DNA of 64,000 nt, taken from contig NC_091869.1 in the NCBI RefSeq assembly GCF_019399895.1, forward strand, positions 2,294,001 to 2,358,000, in the 5' to 3' direction. The translations under genes were made by a program, and so were the position numbers. Positions 12,094 through 25,700 of the stretch are shown piece by piece; the stretch's first letter is position 1; every line of letters starts with the position of its first letter. Source of the stretch: Cardiocondyla obscurior (taxonomy: Eukaryota; Arthropoda; Insecta; Hymenoptera; Formicidae). The notes under the pieces are model-generated. The model saw nothing but the letters and a program-made list of their open reading frames with translations, was not told the origin of the DNA and searched no databases.

Positions 12094-12548
12094 TTAATAT
12101 GATACATACGTTAGAGCAGCTTGTGCCTGCTTCCTAATATCGCCTGCAAGCCTCTTTATTTCTTCATCGTTTGTTTGCAATTGTTCAACCTCTTTTTTTA
12201 AAGTACCTTCCAACTGCTTTAATTGCTGTTTAGTATTCAGATAGGTTTTCACTTTTTTATATATCTCATCAGAGTTGTTTTCACGAGATTCCTTTACACA
12301 CAAATCGTCTGAAATTACATTCGTTGAGATGTATATCTTAGCACAAGTACCCGAACGAGATTCGAATAGTGAAGCAAGTTTTATATACAGCAGTTAGTTT
12401 AATTAGTTTAACGAGAATATCAAAAATACTTACTTATAATTTTGAACGCTATGTCATCCACTATGGCTTTGCTGAGATCCTCGAGCATATGTTCGTGGCT
12501 TGGTATATGAGGCCGCGGTGGTAAACTGTCTTTTTTGTTGGCAAACAT
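12094..12548 (-). CDS. UPF0449 protein, C19orf25 homolog
   Basis: Two coding exons, 12548-12434 and 12308-12094, join in phase (A|AC) to give 109 residues. The N-terminus reads KKDSLPPRPHIPSHEHMLEDL, matching the (V)LPTRPxPPTVEQILEDV signature of human C19orf25 (UPF0449). The rest is a Lys/Gln/Glu-rich coiled coil (about residues 50-100). The length is close to the human protein (118). A non-coding 5' exon ending at 12724 (GAG|gtaata) and an acceptor at 12558 place the start codon early in the second exon. The family has no established function. Confidence 0.82.
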
Positions 12549-12557
12549 CTTCGTGTG

Positions 12558-13323
12558 CTAATATTAACATAAAAAGTAAACGTTAATCTTATTTTTTACT
12601 TTTATTTTAAAACATAAAAAATAATTTTTTATTTTTTTTATTTTTATGTGCATCTATCCGTTTTAGGATATCGGCACAAATAATAAATAATAGAGATTTA
12701 TAGGTTATAATATTCTATATTACCTCTGAATCTGCTCTTCTTCTTGATGGGATGACACTCGACTTTTCGAATATCTAAAAATTGGTTAACCTAATACGTT
12801 ATTTGTATCCTGTCCGCGTAAAGCACTGCAAAAAGTGCAGAATTTGAAGCAGCTAAAGATCATCGAGAAGGCATCTCTCGGTGGATGTAAACTAACACAG
12901 ACAAGAGCGTAGAGATATAGATCGTATTGCTGCACAAGTAAAGGCTAAAAGTAAAAAGCAGCTAAAGCTCCAAGTGGTTATTTGCGATTAAAAATTAATA
13001 ATCTTTCTCTGTAAAACAAAAATCAAGTTTAACATTTTTCAACTGTTTGCATTACATGAATTCCTAAAATACTATACAAAAATTACAAATTAATAACTTG
13101 CATTTTAAAGATGTATTATTTTACTTGGATAAAAGCTTCAATACAGATCAAACATACATATTAAATCGTCTCTTGTAGTATAACGCAGTACTGATAAAAT
13201 ACATATATCTTTTTTAAATAAATTAATGTAATTAATTATATTTATATACGTTTGCACTCACACACAAAAAGTTTCATTCGGATTTTTTCATGCAATGAAA
13301 CACGAAATGTTTATTGTGAAAAA
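12558..13323. other. Intergenic DNA with 5' exon of the UPF0449 gene
   Basis: Holds the probable non-coding exon ending at 12724 and AT-rich sequence leading to the 3' end of APEX1. No other feature was recognised. Confidence 0.45.
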
Positions 13324-15109
13324 TTACAAATTGAGGTAGAGTATTACAGGACAGTGATCGCTGCCATAAACTTGCTTCCTTATAACGTTATCACACACTT
13401 TATTTTGGATTCGTTCTGATATCAGAAAATAATCTAGTCGCCTATTTACAAAAAATTTTAATTATTAATAAATTTTCGATAAATTCGATTATAATGAATA
13501 ATTTAAAAATAACTTGTATGCGTACCATCCAATATTCTTACTACGTGCATTGGCGAAATACGACCAGAAAGTATATGCACCCTCTGTATCAGGATATAAC
13601 GACCTAAAGGTATCAACAAATCCAGCAGCTAAAAAGTCGGTCATACCATCTCGTTCTTGTTTAGTGAATCCAGCATTTTTAGTGTTCGTTTTTGGATTCT
13701 TTAAATCTAGAAATTAATAATAATAAATTAATGTTAATATTTTATTTTTATTCACTAATTATTGATACTCGATATTTAAATAATAAAAGTTAAATGGTTC
13801 TAATACTGATACTATACCAATTTCTTGATGAGCCACATTCATGTCGCCGCATATAATAACAGGCTTCTTTTTATCTAATTCCTCAATATGTTTTTTGAAT
13901 ACACTATTCCAATCCAATCTTTTTGGCAATGTCACTAACTTAGCTCCGGCATTAGGTACATCTGTTTAAATATAAATTGTTATTAAATATTTATTTTTGA
14001 TAAATTTTTTTATGATATATTGTATATTCAAATAAAGATCTATTAAAATATATAACTTACAAGTACTGATCACGAAAAATTCGGGAAATTCAGCTGTGAT
14101 TATTCTACCTTCGCTATCAAAACGAGAATCGTCTAAGCCATACTTGACAGAAATAGGCTCCTCTTTGCTAAGCAAAGCAACTCCACAATAACCTGATTTT
14201 TTACCTATTAAATTTATTAATTAATATACTATTATATTACTTCTGTACGAAATATACGAATATTTCAAAACTGTATCTTACTGTCAAGAAAATAATGATG
14301 ATATCCTGATAATTTGATTTCATCTGGCATCTTGTCCTTGTCACACTTCACTTCTTGCAAAGAAATTATATCTGCATCCTCTTTGATAATATAGTCCATT
14401 CCTTTTTTCTGAGATTAAACATAATATATTTAGAATAATGTGAGAAGTGAAAATTATCCGATTTTTCAGGAAAGTAAGGAAAGTAGCAAATATATCGTTA
14501 CGCTCGCAGTGGATGCGTCTAAAGGTTCGCAGTTCTCGCAAACCGATTCCCGGGTAACAAGACATACATATTTGAGATAAAGCATACTTTAATGACAGAT
14601 CTGATTCCAGCAACATTCCAAGAGCAGATCTTCAGATTATATTTTTTTCCTTCCTCGTTTGACTTTGTACATCCAAAATCTATTTCGTCTAAGTTCGTAT
14701 CTGTTTTATTTTGCATCTGTTTGGGTTCCTTCTGGTTGGTTTCCTTATTTGTTTTTTTCACGGCAAGTGAATCGCTTTTACCAGTGGTTTTTGATCCCTT
14801 TGAATCGGTTTTCATCTTCTTTGGGACAGGTTCGTCGTTTGTATCATTTGTACGTTTTCTATTAGAAACTTCATTTTTATTTACTTTTTCTGCTTTCTTA
14901 CCAGGTTTAGCTTTGGGAGAATCAACCTAATTTCAAGAAAAAATTGATATGTTAGTTGTTATCTAATATAAAAACCTATAAGTACAAGTGTAATATAAAT
15001 ACATAAAAATATATGAAAAAAATATTATATAGATTTTTATTTTTGTTTATTGAACAAATGAGAGAATTTATCTATATACCTTTGCTTGTGCAGCTCGCTT
15101 TCGTGGCAT
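13324..15109 (-). CDS. APEX1: DNA-(apurinic/apyrimidinic site) endonuclease, APEX1-type
   Basis: This is the class II AP endonuclease of base-excision repair, which cuts 5' of abasic sites in the nucleus. Seven exons (15109-15080, 14926-14588, 14408-14282, 14204-14061, 13961-13818, 13706-13526, 13441-13324) join in phase to 360 residues. The start MPRKRAAQAK is followed by a Lys-rich, nuclear-localisation-like tail of about 100 residues. The exonuclease III fold follows: KICSWNVAGIRS, then IISLQEVKCD (metal-binding Glu), SGYCGVALLSK, ICGDMNVAH (catalytic Asp/Asn), GFVDTFRSLYP, WRLDYFLIS and GSDHCPVILYL (catalytic Asp-His). All expected active-site residues are present. It looks intact and functional. 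Confidence 0.96.
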
Positions 15110-15741
15110 GGTGAAACCTTGCTTTTACTGAAGGAAGGATACTGAAAATAATATAAATAGTATTAATATTTAATAGCTATTACTTTGTCCTTCTACATGT
15201 AAAGTACAAACAGTCTTTCAATTTTGTCAGGTTGACATATTCGTTAATATAATATCGCAAGTGGAGCACGCCGGTAAGATTATCAGTTACTTATCAATCT
15301 GTTTTTATCTCAACGACTAAAAGTTCAATTATCACAGTTCTCCGTTCCATCGAGCGGAAATAATAAACGCGAAATTGTTGTTGCGTCGCAAGCAATGAAA
15401 TAGTTATTTAAAAAATTTTATTGTCGCCGGACTCGCCGGTTGATAAATACATAGCCTAGTCATCGATAAGTCTATCCGGTTCTCTGGTTCTTTTTAGCTC
15501 GCAACGGTCGCAGTCTAATTGCACAAACGAAAGGATAACGCAGAAGATGCAATATAATATCACGCTAATTTAAGAAACTTTGTCTTACAGATTTGAATGA
15601 TACTTGTACGCGTGGCTGGAAAGGACGCAATGACGCGTGGACAAAACTCAGCTTCCACAACCTGAAATGTATTGTCATGGTACGAGTCAACGCGCCATCG
15701 TATATGGTCAGATGGTCGGAGATTTTAGTGGTATAACTAAA

Positions 15742-15912
15742 CAATAAATAAAATAAAATAAATAATATTTAAATAAAATTAAATAAATTTAAATAAAATA
15801 AAATACGGCAAAATAGAATAAAAATAAAATAAAATAAAGCAAAATTAAACAAAATTAAATAAAATATAAGATAATATAAATAAAATTAAGTAAAATATGG
15901 CAAAATAAAAAT
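15742..15912. repeat. Degenerate AAATAAAAT tandem repeat
   Basis: About 170 bases are made almost only of AAATAAAAT/AAATTAAAT variants, interrupted by a few GGC or GC bases. It is a low-complexity tract in intergenic DNA. Confidence 0.85.
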
Positions 15913-16886
15913 AGAATTTATTAAATTCTATTTTTTTTTCTAATAACTTGCCATGAATTGAATTTATTCTAATAACATGCCAAAATGCGCAACTCAAAAT
16001 CCGACTCTGATGCGATTTTAATCCTTGATTTACCGTCGACGAGCATCGTTTAAACTGTAAATAATTATCTAACATTTTAACTTGTTAATGCTACATTTTC
16101 TCGTTAACGTACGTAGTTATAAAATATAATATTTAACTTATTCCAATCTCATTAGATATTATTCGTGAAAGGAAAGTAAACTTCTCTTTAATAATGCTAA
16201 ATTTATAATGTATGATAATCGGTTTCATTATATAAAAATTCTTTCCCGTCTTGGACCCGTTTATTTTCAGTAATAGTTTATTGCAAATCAAGTATATATA
16301 AAATAAACTTATAAAGATTGTGTACTTGAATTACATGTCGCCGCCGTCGTCGCATCAGAAATATCCGATTCTTTAAATGTTTAACTGATGTTGACGGCAG
16401 TCTTCGGTATTTTCGAAGAATGACTTTGACGTTGCATAGTAAGGCAATCGCAACGAAACTATAACAGACATGTTAGCATACACGCACTTGAAGGGAATGT
16501 ATCTTAACGCGAATTAACATTTTCGATATTATTTTTCAATATCGCGTCGTGTATAATATCAAGGAGCCATAAAAACGCAAGACAATTTACAAATGATATT
16601 ATGGAATCGAATATGTCATTCATAAAAATTTTTAGAACGATCGAAACATTTTAAGGGCTTCTGATGTATTTTCTAATTACACTATAACGACATGAGTGAA
16701 ATATTTACAACAAGTAAATGTAAAATGTAAATCATATGGTACAAATTTCGCAATCGAGTTCTTTTGATTGCTGGTAGTCCGTAAGATTAATGTCATTGTA
16801 GACAAAGTTCATGTTCGTACTGATGTCCGCTTTATCGTCGGTCTGCTTTCTTCCGAACAAGATTTTAATGAAATCTGTCGCGGATT

Positions 16887-16890
<4 letters not shown>

Positions 16891-16931
<41 letters not shown>
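16891..16931. repeat. (AT)n microsatellite
   Basis: About twenty uninterrupted AT units, followed by a short CA stretch. It generates Tyr-Ile ORFs on both strands, which are not genes. Confidence 0.95.
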
Positions 16932-16933
<2 letters not shown>

Positions 16934-17210
16934 GTTGTAAAACAAAGCACTTGTACAGGCACGTTCAGTGTAAGTACTAATATCAATAGCCTCGCGTAAC
17001 AAACACTTCAACGTTGTATGTCTGCAATTATGCAATAGAAAAGTTTTCAAGATTAACTAATTAACAGCCGGAAATTGACACCCTGCGAAAAGTGTGGGCT
17101 GTATATACTTTACTCGTTTCACTTTGTGTAATATATAAACAGAATTCTCTCACGCATAATACGAGGCACATATTGGGATATCATTTCTTTCATTGTGACC
17201 TGAAAGACTT

Positions 17211-20200
17211 TTACTTTTCAGGCTCGTCAAGATGTTCGGTTTTGATATGGTGTGTAAATGTGTACTGAGTCGTGAAGCGTTTCTTGCAATAAGGACACTG
17301 ATATGGCATCACGGGATGCGCGGATCTCAAATGCGCCACGGCTAACTCTCTTGACACGAACGGTGACTGACATACGCCGCATCGATACCTAAAAATAAGT
17401 ATGTCGCATTAAATTAGATTTTTTTTCAAATACACATAATTCGAGAAAAAAAAAAAAAAAAAAAAAAAAAACTTAAAACATCTCTTTACCCGTTGGCAGT
17501 TTTAATGAGAGTTCGTTTAAGAGGTGGTGGTGCACTCTGCTCATTAATTTCAACTTTTGGCTCAATGGGAGGTACGTTATATTCTAACAGCGCCTCCGGA
17601 CGTAATTTTGGCATTGGTTCGTCGTCGATTTCGACTTTAATTTCGTGCGTCTGCGTCTAAAATGTCACGCGAATGTCGTTGTTACAAATGTAATAATTAG
17701 AATCGTATGGTATCATTAATTACATACCGTACTGCCGCGCATGTACTCGGCATGCATTTTCATGTGAGCGTTTCGTGACTGCGAACTTGCAAAAGTTGCG
17801 TTACATTTGGAGCACATGTACGTTTTACTAGTAACGTTAGGTGCCGATCTCTGCTGGGACTTTCCGGTGGCTTTTTTTCCAAACAACGCTCCGCCTGTGC
17901 ATTGGTGAGCGAGCAGCGAGACTTCTTTGAAAAAGATTTTATTACACTTCGCACAGTGATAGGTTCTATCCACTGTGTGCGTCTTTTGATGCGCCTTATT
18001 ATCCATGATTGATTTGTTGTAAACAGCGGATGTGTACAGTGAGGCATTATCGAGCGTTAGACGTTTATGACAAGCCTACCGATCAGGAGGTAGCGCGTGT
18101 TTAAAAAATGCAATGATAATGAATAATAATGTAACAATAGTTTTCTCGAAAAACCTACCTCGTGTTTTAACAGTTGCGATTGCTCTTTAAATGATTTCTT
18201 GCACGTGTGGCACGTATAATTTTTGGAATAATTATCCGAATGCGTTTGAAGGTGCTTTAACATTGTCGTGTGATCGCTGAACCATAGTGAACAAATACCG
18301 CACCTTGCCACATTTTTATGCCCAGCAGAAAGGCGTTTTAGAGATTCGTCATTTATCGTGACGTTATCTTTCTCCATTATCTAATATTTAAAAAGTAATA
18401 AAACAAATTTAATATTAAAATTATTGTAGCAATAAATTCCACTTTTATGATCTATATAGTTAATAATCAAAAAGAAGAAAAGAATATACGAACCTCGGAG
18501 CAAGATTTCTTTCCGCTGCGATTTTTAGCTTCCCTTGCTTCTCTCGCTTCCCTCTCCGCATTTAAAACCTCCTCTTGTTCAACTGCCGATAAGCTCGGTG
18601 ATACCATAGTTGGCTGTTCATTGTGTTCGGCTATTTTGTGTCCAGCTAGGCGTATAAAAAGTCCAAACGATCGGCCACAAATGTCGCATTTATGCTTTTT
18701 CGGTTCATGAGTACGCATGTGATTCGATAATGCACTCTGCTGGGTACAAATCTATAACGGTAGATAATACGATAATTATAGATGAACACGTTAAAAATTT
18801 TTATTAAAATGCATCTATATACCTTTCCGCAGGTAGGACATACGAGAGATTTAACGTTTTCATAATATTGCTCTTCTCGTTTCACCTCTCTCGTTCGCTC
18901 CGTTATTTTCGTCACTGCAGATTCCGAAGGTGGCAATTTTTGCGATGTTAACGAGCTTTTTTGATGTAATTGAATGTGGTTTTGATATGATTCTATCGTA
19001 GGGAAAAATCTAAAAGGACGATTGCATGCGTGCATATTTTAAAATATTCAAAGATCAATGGTTTATAAAACAAATCTGTATTCTAAGATTGTAAATTACC
19101 TATTGCATAATGAACACCATGTATTACTTCCAATCTCGGCTGACTTGGCTACGTGATCGCGCAATCTATGCTGTTTTAACATTTCCCAACTTATAAATTG
19201 CCGCTCGCACTGATCACAATCGTTCAAATTATCCGTGAAATCCAGTTCAATTTTCAAATGGTTATTGGCTTCATGTTTTGCTAAGATTTCGACGGATTTA
19301 AAGGATATAGAGCACTTTCTACAAGTATATTCACGTGGGCAGTGCAATTGTATGTGTTTCATTAAACTGTTTTTCGTTCTGGAAATTACAATTTTTGGTT
19401 ACCAAATAAATGTTACAAAAATAAAAAAAACGTTATTTACCGATTACTCACTTGTAGTAATTGTTGCAAGGTGCACACCACCATTCAGAAGTTAACTTTG
19501 GTCTGGATTGCAGATGATTATTCATTGTCAAACTACCAGTAAGCACTTGTTCAAGAATACTCGTTCGCTTCTCTTCTTTTTTAACTTGAAAGTCCAGCTT
19601 AGGAGCTTTTGCTTCATCCATTTTAGATACAGATTCTATTTTAACTTGTATATCTGTGCCAAATATATCTGAAAGCTTGCGTTTTCTTTTTAATGGTTCA
19701 CAAATGGTAGTTTCAGTATTGAGAATTGGGTCCATATTCATTTCCTTGATCTCCACCTCACATGGCAATTCAGACAAAGTTTCCATACATGCACTCTGCA
19801 AGTGATCTTGGCTTTGGTTAATCGGTATTGCTGAATCGTTGAAAGGCAGAGTGGTTGATAGAGGAACTAAAGGAACCAATGGTGGTGGTGCTCTAGATTT
19901 ATTCTTGCACAGTTGCACCTATTGTTTAAAATAATAATAATTGGATCACATTAACAGTAAAAAATTTGTTTCGTTCTTTAATAAATCCTTAAGATAGATT
20001 ATTATTTACTACTTGACAAACCTGGCAGGGATCTGACGAGTTTCTCATCGCGTCAAGGAATATCTGAGCTGACTCCGTTTGCTTGTATTTCATCAGCACT
20101 GCATGCATACTTTTGTAAACGTTGAGACAGTGTTCCCTGAACTCATATGCATCGTCTAACCTGGCCGCGCAAAACTGACAGATCTGCTTCGGCAGGGGAT

Positions 20201-20414
20201 CGGTTTTGTACACGAGCACGGGCAGACAGGCGCGTAGTTTATGCACTACCCTGCGCTGCATACCCTCGTCGCCGAAGATGGACAGCATCTCGTTTTTTTC
20301 CTCTGAGCACAGTCGGCAAACCTTGTCCCATTTGCCACCCGCGGTCATCGTGTATAGATTCGCGTTCATCACGAGGAAAGTCGAGTAGTCTGGAGGTACC
20401 GAGATTCCGTCCAT
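17211..20414 (-). CDS. ZAD-domain C2H2 zinc finger protein
   Basis: A nuclear DNA-binding protein of the insect-expanded ZAD-ZNF class. Nine exons join in phase to 832 residues: 20414-20022, 19918-19452, 19378-19100, 19009-18823, 18751-18494, 18380-18159, 18075-17728, 17656-17490, 17388-17211. The N-terminal ZAD (residues about 30-105) shows VCRLCSEE and later ICQFCAARL, the four zinc-binding Cys. Scattered fingers follow (YTCRKCSISF...H, HKCDICGRSF...H, YTCHTCKKSF...H, YHCAKCNKIF, YMCSKCNATF...H, YRCGVCQSPF...H, YQCPYCKKRF...H), separated by acidic and proline-rich linkers. The target and role are unknown. An Ala-Arg-Glu repeat lies near 18540. The orthologue was not recognised. Confidence 0.88.
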
Positions 20415-22794
20415 TAGGTTAGCCGACGAAGCGCGCCTTGCGCGACGCTAGCAAGGTTGGCGCGCGCATGCCCTGGCGATGTTCGCGCGCGGCCAACCCG
20501 ACTGAACCCAACTAGGAAGTACCTTGTGCTGTTCGTGTACCTGGCACTCTAATACCACCTAGTTCCAGAGATCTTCAGATCTGCTCCAACCTGCTCCGAA
20601 CCGAACGACTACTTCGGTGTCCTTTCACCTTTGTCTTATTAATTCGCAGCGAAGAAACCTTTCGAGCCGTTCACGGTGGACATTCCGTCCCGTCGACGAG
20701 CTAGACGCTTAGACTCTCGCACGTCGTCGTCCACGGGCCGTGCGCCATGCGCCATGCGACCCATGCGGACGCCAGTTTTTTTCTATAGTTCTATGTACGC
20801 CGCCTCCTGAGCCTGCTCGAATCGAAGCCAAGCCACGGGACCATGCGGCGAAGGAGCGAGCGAGAAAGCGTGGCTAAATGGAACGCCTAGTTCGGCCAGT
20901 TCAACTCGGTGTGCTTGGGTCTCGCGACAGCCGTTTTCGGATCGTGACGTCAACGGCGACGCGGGAGACACGGCGAGGTCGCCGGAAAGCCAGCAGCCGC
21001 CATCTATGACCTAGGATGTGACCTTCACCTAGTCTCTTCTTCCTCGGTTCTCCTTACATTGAATATAGAGATTATCAAGCTTATCGCTCTTAGAATTTGC
21101 CCAGCTAAGGTTCCGCGTGATCTTCTCGCTTCCGACGATTCAAGAAAGCTGACGCAATCGCTGATTATCATTCACCTTTCTTCTTTATTAATTCGCGAGA
21201 TTTTCCAAGCAATTTATATCAAGTGCTGAAGCTATTGATTTGAGGGATGCAATAAAGAAAAACTTCGCAATCTTACATTACTAACTTTTACAGTATCTCT
21301 GTTTCTTATCACATATTAATACACTGTATACTGACCGAGTTCTTTCTTAAACTTTAAGTGTAATCCTTATTTCTTTCAATGAAACGTAACAGATTAATGG
21401 TAAAAGCGAGTGCACTGGTTAGTTTAACTTGAGCAATGACTTATAATGTCTTTTAAATCGAATGTTCGTTATAGATAAATTACACCATTTCGATAAAAAT
21501 ACATAATTTCTCCCGGGATTTCGCTATCCATTAGTCTGTCAGCAAGAAAGTACTTTCATAATTATACTGTCATCATATACTGATGTTTGCTAATAGCACA
21601 GATTTTATATAAGAAATAATATGTTTTAAAGAATAAACACTACTAAAATCGTATCACAAAAATATAATGTCGCGTTTCAAGCACTTGTTATTTATATGGC
21701 GTATATACATATATTAAATTGCATCTTGTAATAACAATGTATTTTACATAGTAAAGTCTGTTCGTTAAAATTAAGTGTTGAATAATAACGATAACACGAT
21801 GTTAGACAATTAAGATAGAAGTTATTTTGGTCAGAAGCGCTCGAAAGAGAACAAATTGCTTCGATAATGCAACGAAAGATCATCGAAAACATAAATTGTT
21901 TTTATGGTGTTTTTATTTCAACTATCTGGATTTCACTATGAAACTTAATCAACTTCCATATTCTACACTACTCATACATTTCGTATTATAAACAGGACTT
22001 AATAACAGTTTTATTTCTCCATTTATCTATTTTCCATTGTCTATATTTTAGCGCGGAGTTCGCTATTCAGATCTATGGAGAAATATATTATGCGGCCTGG
22101 TACTTTAATTGCACGACAACAAACGTAGTAAAAGAGAAAAAAAAAATCAAACTACTGCCGGAAGAAGAGTTATGACGGGTTTATGTCAGAAAATAGCGGG
22201 AAGACTTCGTTCTGTATAAATATTATGTTACACTGTACACGCTCTATATAATTTTACAATAGCAGGCAAACGAGCGAATTTAGCTTGCTATATTATACAT
22301 GCCGATAACTATTCACAACCCAATGAGGAGACAAGTCGAAAGCCTAATAAAGTAAAAGCCAGTAAAATAAAGTATCAAATATTATTTTACACGCTCCAGA
22401 GTCATTCCTGAATTTTCATTAAAACAGAAATTGCTCATTTATTTTTAAACGATTTGTCCACATAAAAATTAAACATTAACAAGTGTAATAATAAAAAAAA
22501 AATAGCTTTCGACATATCAATTTGTTTTCCTTTTTTTTCTTATTTGTTAAGCAAACGCTTCGAAACATTTGATGGCAGAAAACAGAAGCAGTTGGCGCGT
22601 TTTCTGATTGCCTATACGATAATTGTGCCACATTTATACAATATAGTACTTACGTATAGATTTAAGTGCGATTAATATTCTTGATATTTTGTATATATCT
22701 TTTATAAATATATCAAAGGATAAAGCGTCTGAATGACATATTTCTCTGAATAATGAACGAATATAATTCACTCAGTTTCATTATAGCATCCTTA
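20415..22794. other. Intergenic: CpG-rich promoter then AT-rich DNA
   Basis: 20415-21060 is CpG-rich and is probably the promoter and 5' UTR of the zinc finger gene. The remainder to 22794 is AT-rich 3' flank of dop1. No ORF with family support was seen; the 62-residue frame at 20783 lies in the CpG-rich part and looks fortuitous. Confidence 0.5.
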
Positions 22795-25700
22795 CTATCT
22801 CGTTGGTACAGCAGGCATTTTTTCAAGAAAATCTTGCTCGATTACACTCTCTAATTGCGTGTTATTTATCAGCATATATGTGTCGCAAGTGGCACGACTA
22901 AGGCTTGAGAAAAAATAATGCAGATCTTGTAAAGAACGAACGTTATTTGACGTTAATAAAAGTTCTCCTGGATTTCTCTTGGGCGGTGGACTTTCTGGCT
23001 TAAACTATAAAAAGAAATTGGGGCAAGTTTAAAAAAAAAACAATATCTTGTTAGTCGATAATTATTTGATAATTTACTGACATCGTTAAGACCACCGTTA
23101 AGAAAGGATCAATTCTAAATAGCTCACCTTACTGTCCATCAATTTCGCTATTCTTGTAATATGAGGCACAAAATCTGAGGATAAATTATTGTTATCCATA
23201 CAACCTGCCGCTGCGTCTCCTACAAACGCCCATTTATACCTGCAAACAACGTGGAACGATAAAGATTATGTCGTAACGAAATATGCGCTACTTCAATATG
23301 TTTTTTTCTTTTTCGCTTACATCTGAAACTGTGGTAATCTATGCGCAGGCAATAGCAATGCGAGATCTAGCAGTTTCGCGGCAGCTAGTTGCAGTTGTAA
23401 CCAGTGAGGATGTCCGTGTGCTTGAAGTCCATTGCTGGCATTAACAGCCCACGATGAATCCAGAACTGACAGTAGTTTGATATGCGAGCTGGGTGGAATA
23501 ATATGTAAATCCTATTTAATTTGATCGCTAATAGACGAAAGAATGTACAAGTTTTATTATTTTTTAACAATTAAAATTGATCTCTTAAGACATCTCAACG
23601 ATACGCATTTTCCCCGCAGAGCTTGGTCGACAAGATACAAGATTGTTATTAGTAATACCCTTTGACATCGACGTGCTCGATACAGTAGTGTAAATTTTAT
23701 ATTCAAAATTAGAAGTTATTATAAAAATAATCCTTGTTTTATGTAAAATTATTTTATATATATTGTAAATTTGTCAACATTATTGACAATTAAGGTTTTA
23801 TTTTTACACTATTGCACTCGAGTGCCCTTATAACATTAACAATGCATATGCGTGTGATATACATATACGTCGAATATGCGTTGGACTATCAAATTACCTG
23901 CTATGACGACTGCCGTCCCAACACCATTCAAGTTATGGAGGCACCACAAATCCCATCAAATCACGAAGGTGTCGAAACAGAGCCAAAAACAATACGATAT
24001 TAGATAGTATCCATGTTAGTTGCAGGGAGGAGAGGGACATACACAAATATTTTGCTATTTAGCATTCTCAATTTTTACGCATGTATATAAGATTTCAAAG
24101 ATAAAATCACATATTTTATAAAGAGCTTAAAATTGTGTCATTAATTATATCGATATATATTAATAATGTATTTATATAAAAAGGCTTTCATTATAAAAAC
24201 ATTTTCATATACATTCGTTAATTATTTTTTCAGAGTGAGTCTTAGAGACAAAATAGTTTTTAAAGAAAATTTAAAAACGATAAATATTCTTGAGTTTTCC
24301 AGAATGAATAACTGCGTTATCAGTAAACGTATACCATGCACATACGAAGCAATAGCGTCCCATAAGCATATTTATTTAATAAGCACATAAATTAGCAAAA
24401 CTTGCATACCTGAACTCTTCGCTGTCTGTACTTAATTCCTGTTCAATGTGAAGGAATACTTGAACAAGCTCGCTAACTATGACCGGCCATAAAGATGTCG
24501 CGTGTTGCGGAGACATTCTCAATAAAAGTACACGGAAACAGAGAAACACTTGTGCTTGAATAGATGGAATTACTTGAGGTAGGCGTAAACTGTCTGCTAA
24601 ACGTTCTAAAAGCAACATTATCAATACTTGTAAAAACAAAACTATACAATATATTATATAAATATTCTTAAATAAATATACCTTGTATTTCTGGCATATA
24701 CTTATGATATTGATCCATTTCGCTGCAAAGAATGACGAATGCTAGACGTTTCAAGAGCTGTGCTTTCTGCTCATATTCTTGCTCCTTCGAAGAAAATATA
24801 CTGATTCCGCTGCCTTGAGCCATGGAGACACGATCTATTTAATAGAATAATTGTGATATGGTAATTTCTATAATTGCGATAAACATAAGTATTGCGTAAA
24901 TGTAATAAAATGTGCGTTACTCATTAAATCTCTAAATGTAGTATTGTCGTGTGTCATCAAATTGTCTATTATAGTTCTCCAATACGGTAAACAGGCTGGT
25001 ATCATTTGAAAAAAGGCAGAGTCGAGTAACAAATCTAAAACATCTTTGCGCCATGCCTTCCTCGTGTACTGATATCCCGATAAAGAAGCCAACAGTTGAG
25101 AGCAAGCAGTGAACGAGGCAATATTTTTTATTCTGCAAAATTAAATAATGCATTCATGTTTAAATACTTTTTCTATTATTTCTATTATTAAAAAAAAAGT
25201 AAAACTTCTACAGTCAAAGAGCACAGTCAATTCTCGAACTTACGTGTGATTCTTTAAGTAAGGTGTAACATTGTACATGAGATTTGTTAGGAGCGTTACC
25301 ACACGCTCTTTTTCTTGCGAACCGTAACTGACATCTAAAAGTGGTGCAAGTATTTCTGCTAATACTGCTTGCGCTTGAACGCTGTATGCTGCATTAGGTG
25401 GCGTTCCGGGTGTTACTGTAATGTAACATTTTTCAATAATAATTATGAATATTCGCGAAAGCAATATAAAATTTGCAATTGCAGAATTACATAACGAAAA
25501 AAAAAAGAGAAAAGATAATAGGCAATAATAAAAACTAAATTGGCCATTACGTTAAAGATTTTCTAAATATCTACAAAATAAATAGCTGTTACGCACCAGC
25601 ACCATTTTTACCCTCTTTACCTTCCGAAGAGCCTTCCACCACTTCAAAGACGTCCTCTCGGACGGCTAAATTTCTTCTTAGCCATGTAGTTTGCTCTAAA

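Larger units (their letters stand above)
15110..17210. other. Intergenic DNA, APEX1 upstream to zinc finger 3' end
   Basis: Holds the APEX1 promoter side (15110-15700, moderate CpG) and then AT-rich DNA with two simple repeats listed separately. The small ORFs around 16770-17050 are translations of an AT microsatellite. No gene is supported. Confidence 0.5.

Noticed and set aside
16768..17050. Tyr-Ile-rich ORFs on both strands
   Set aside because: They are translations of the (AT)n microsatellite.
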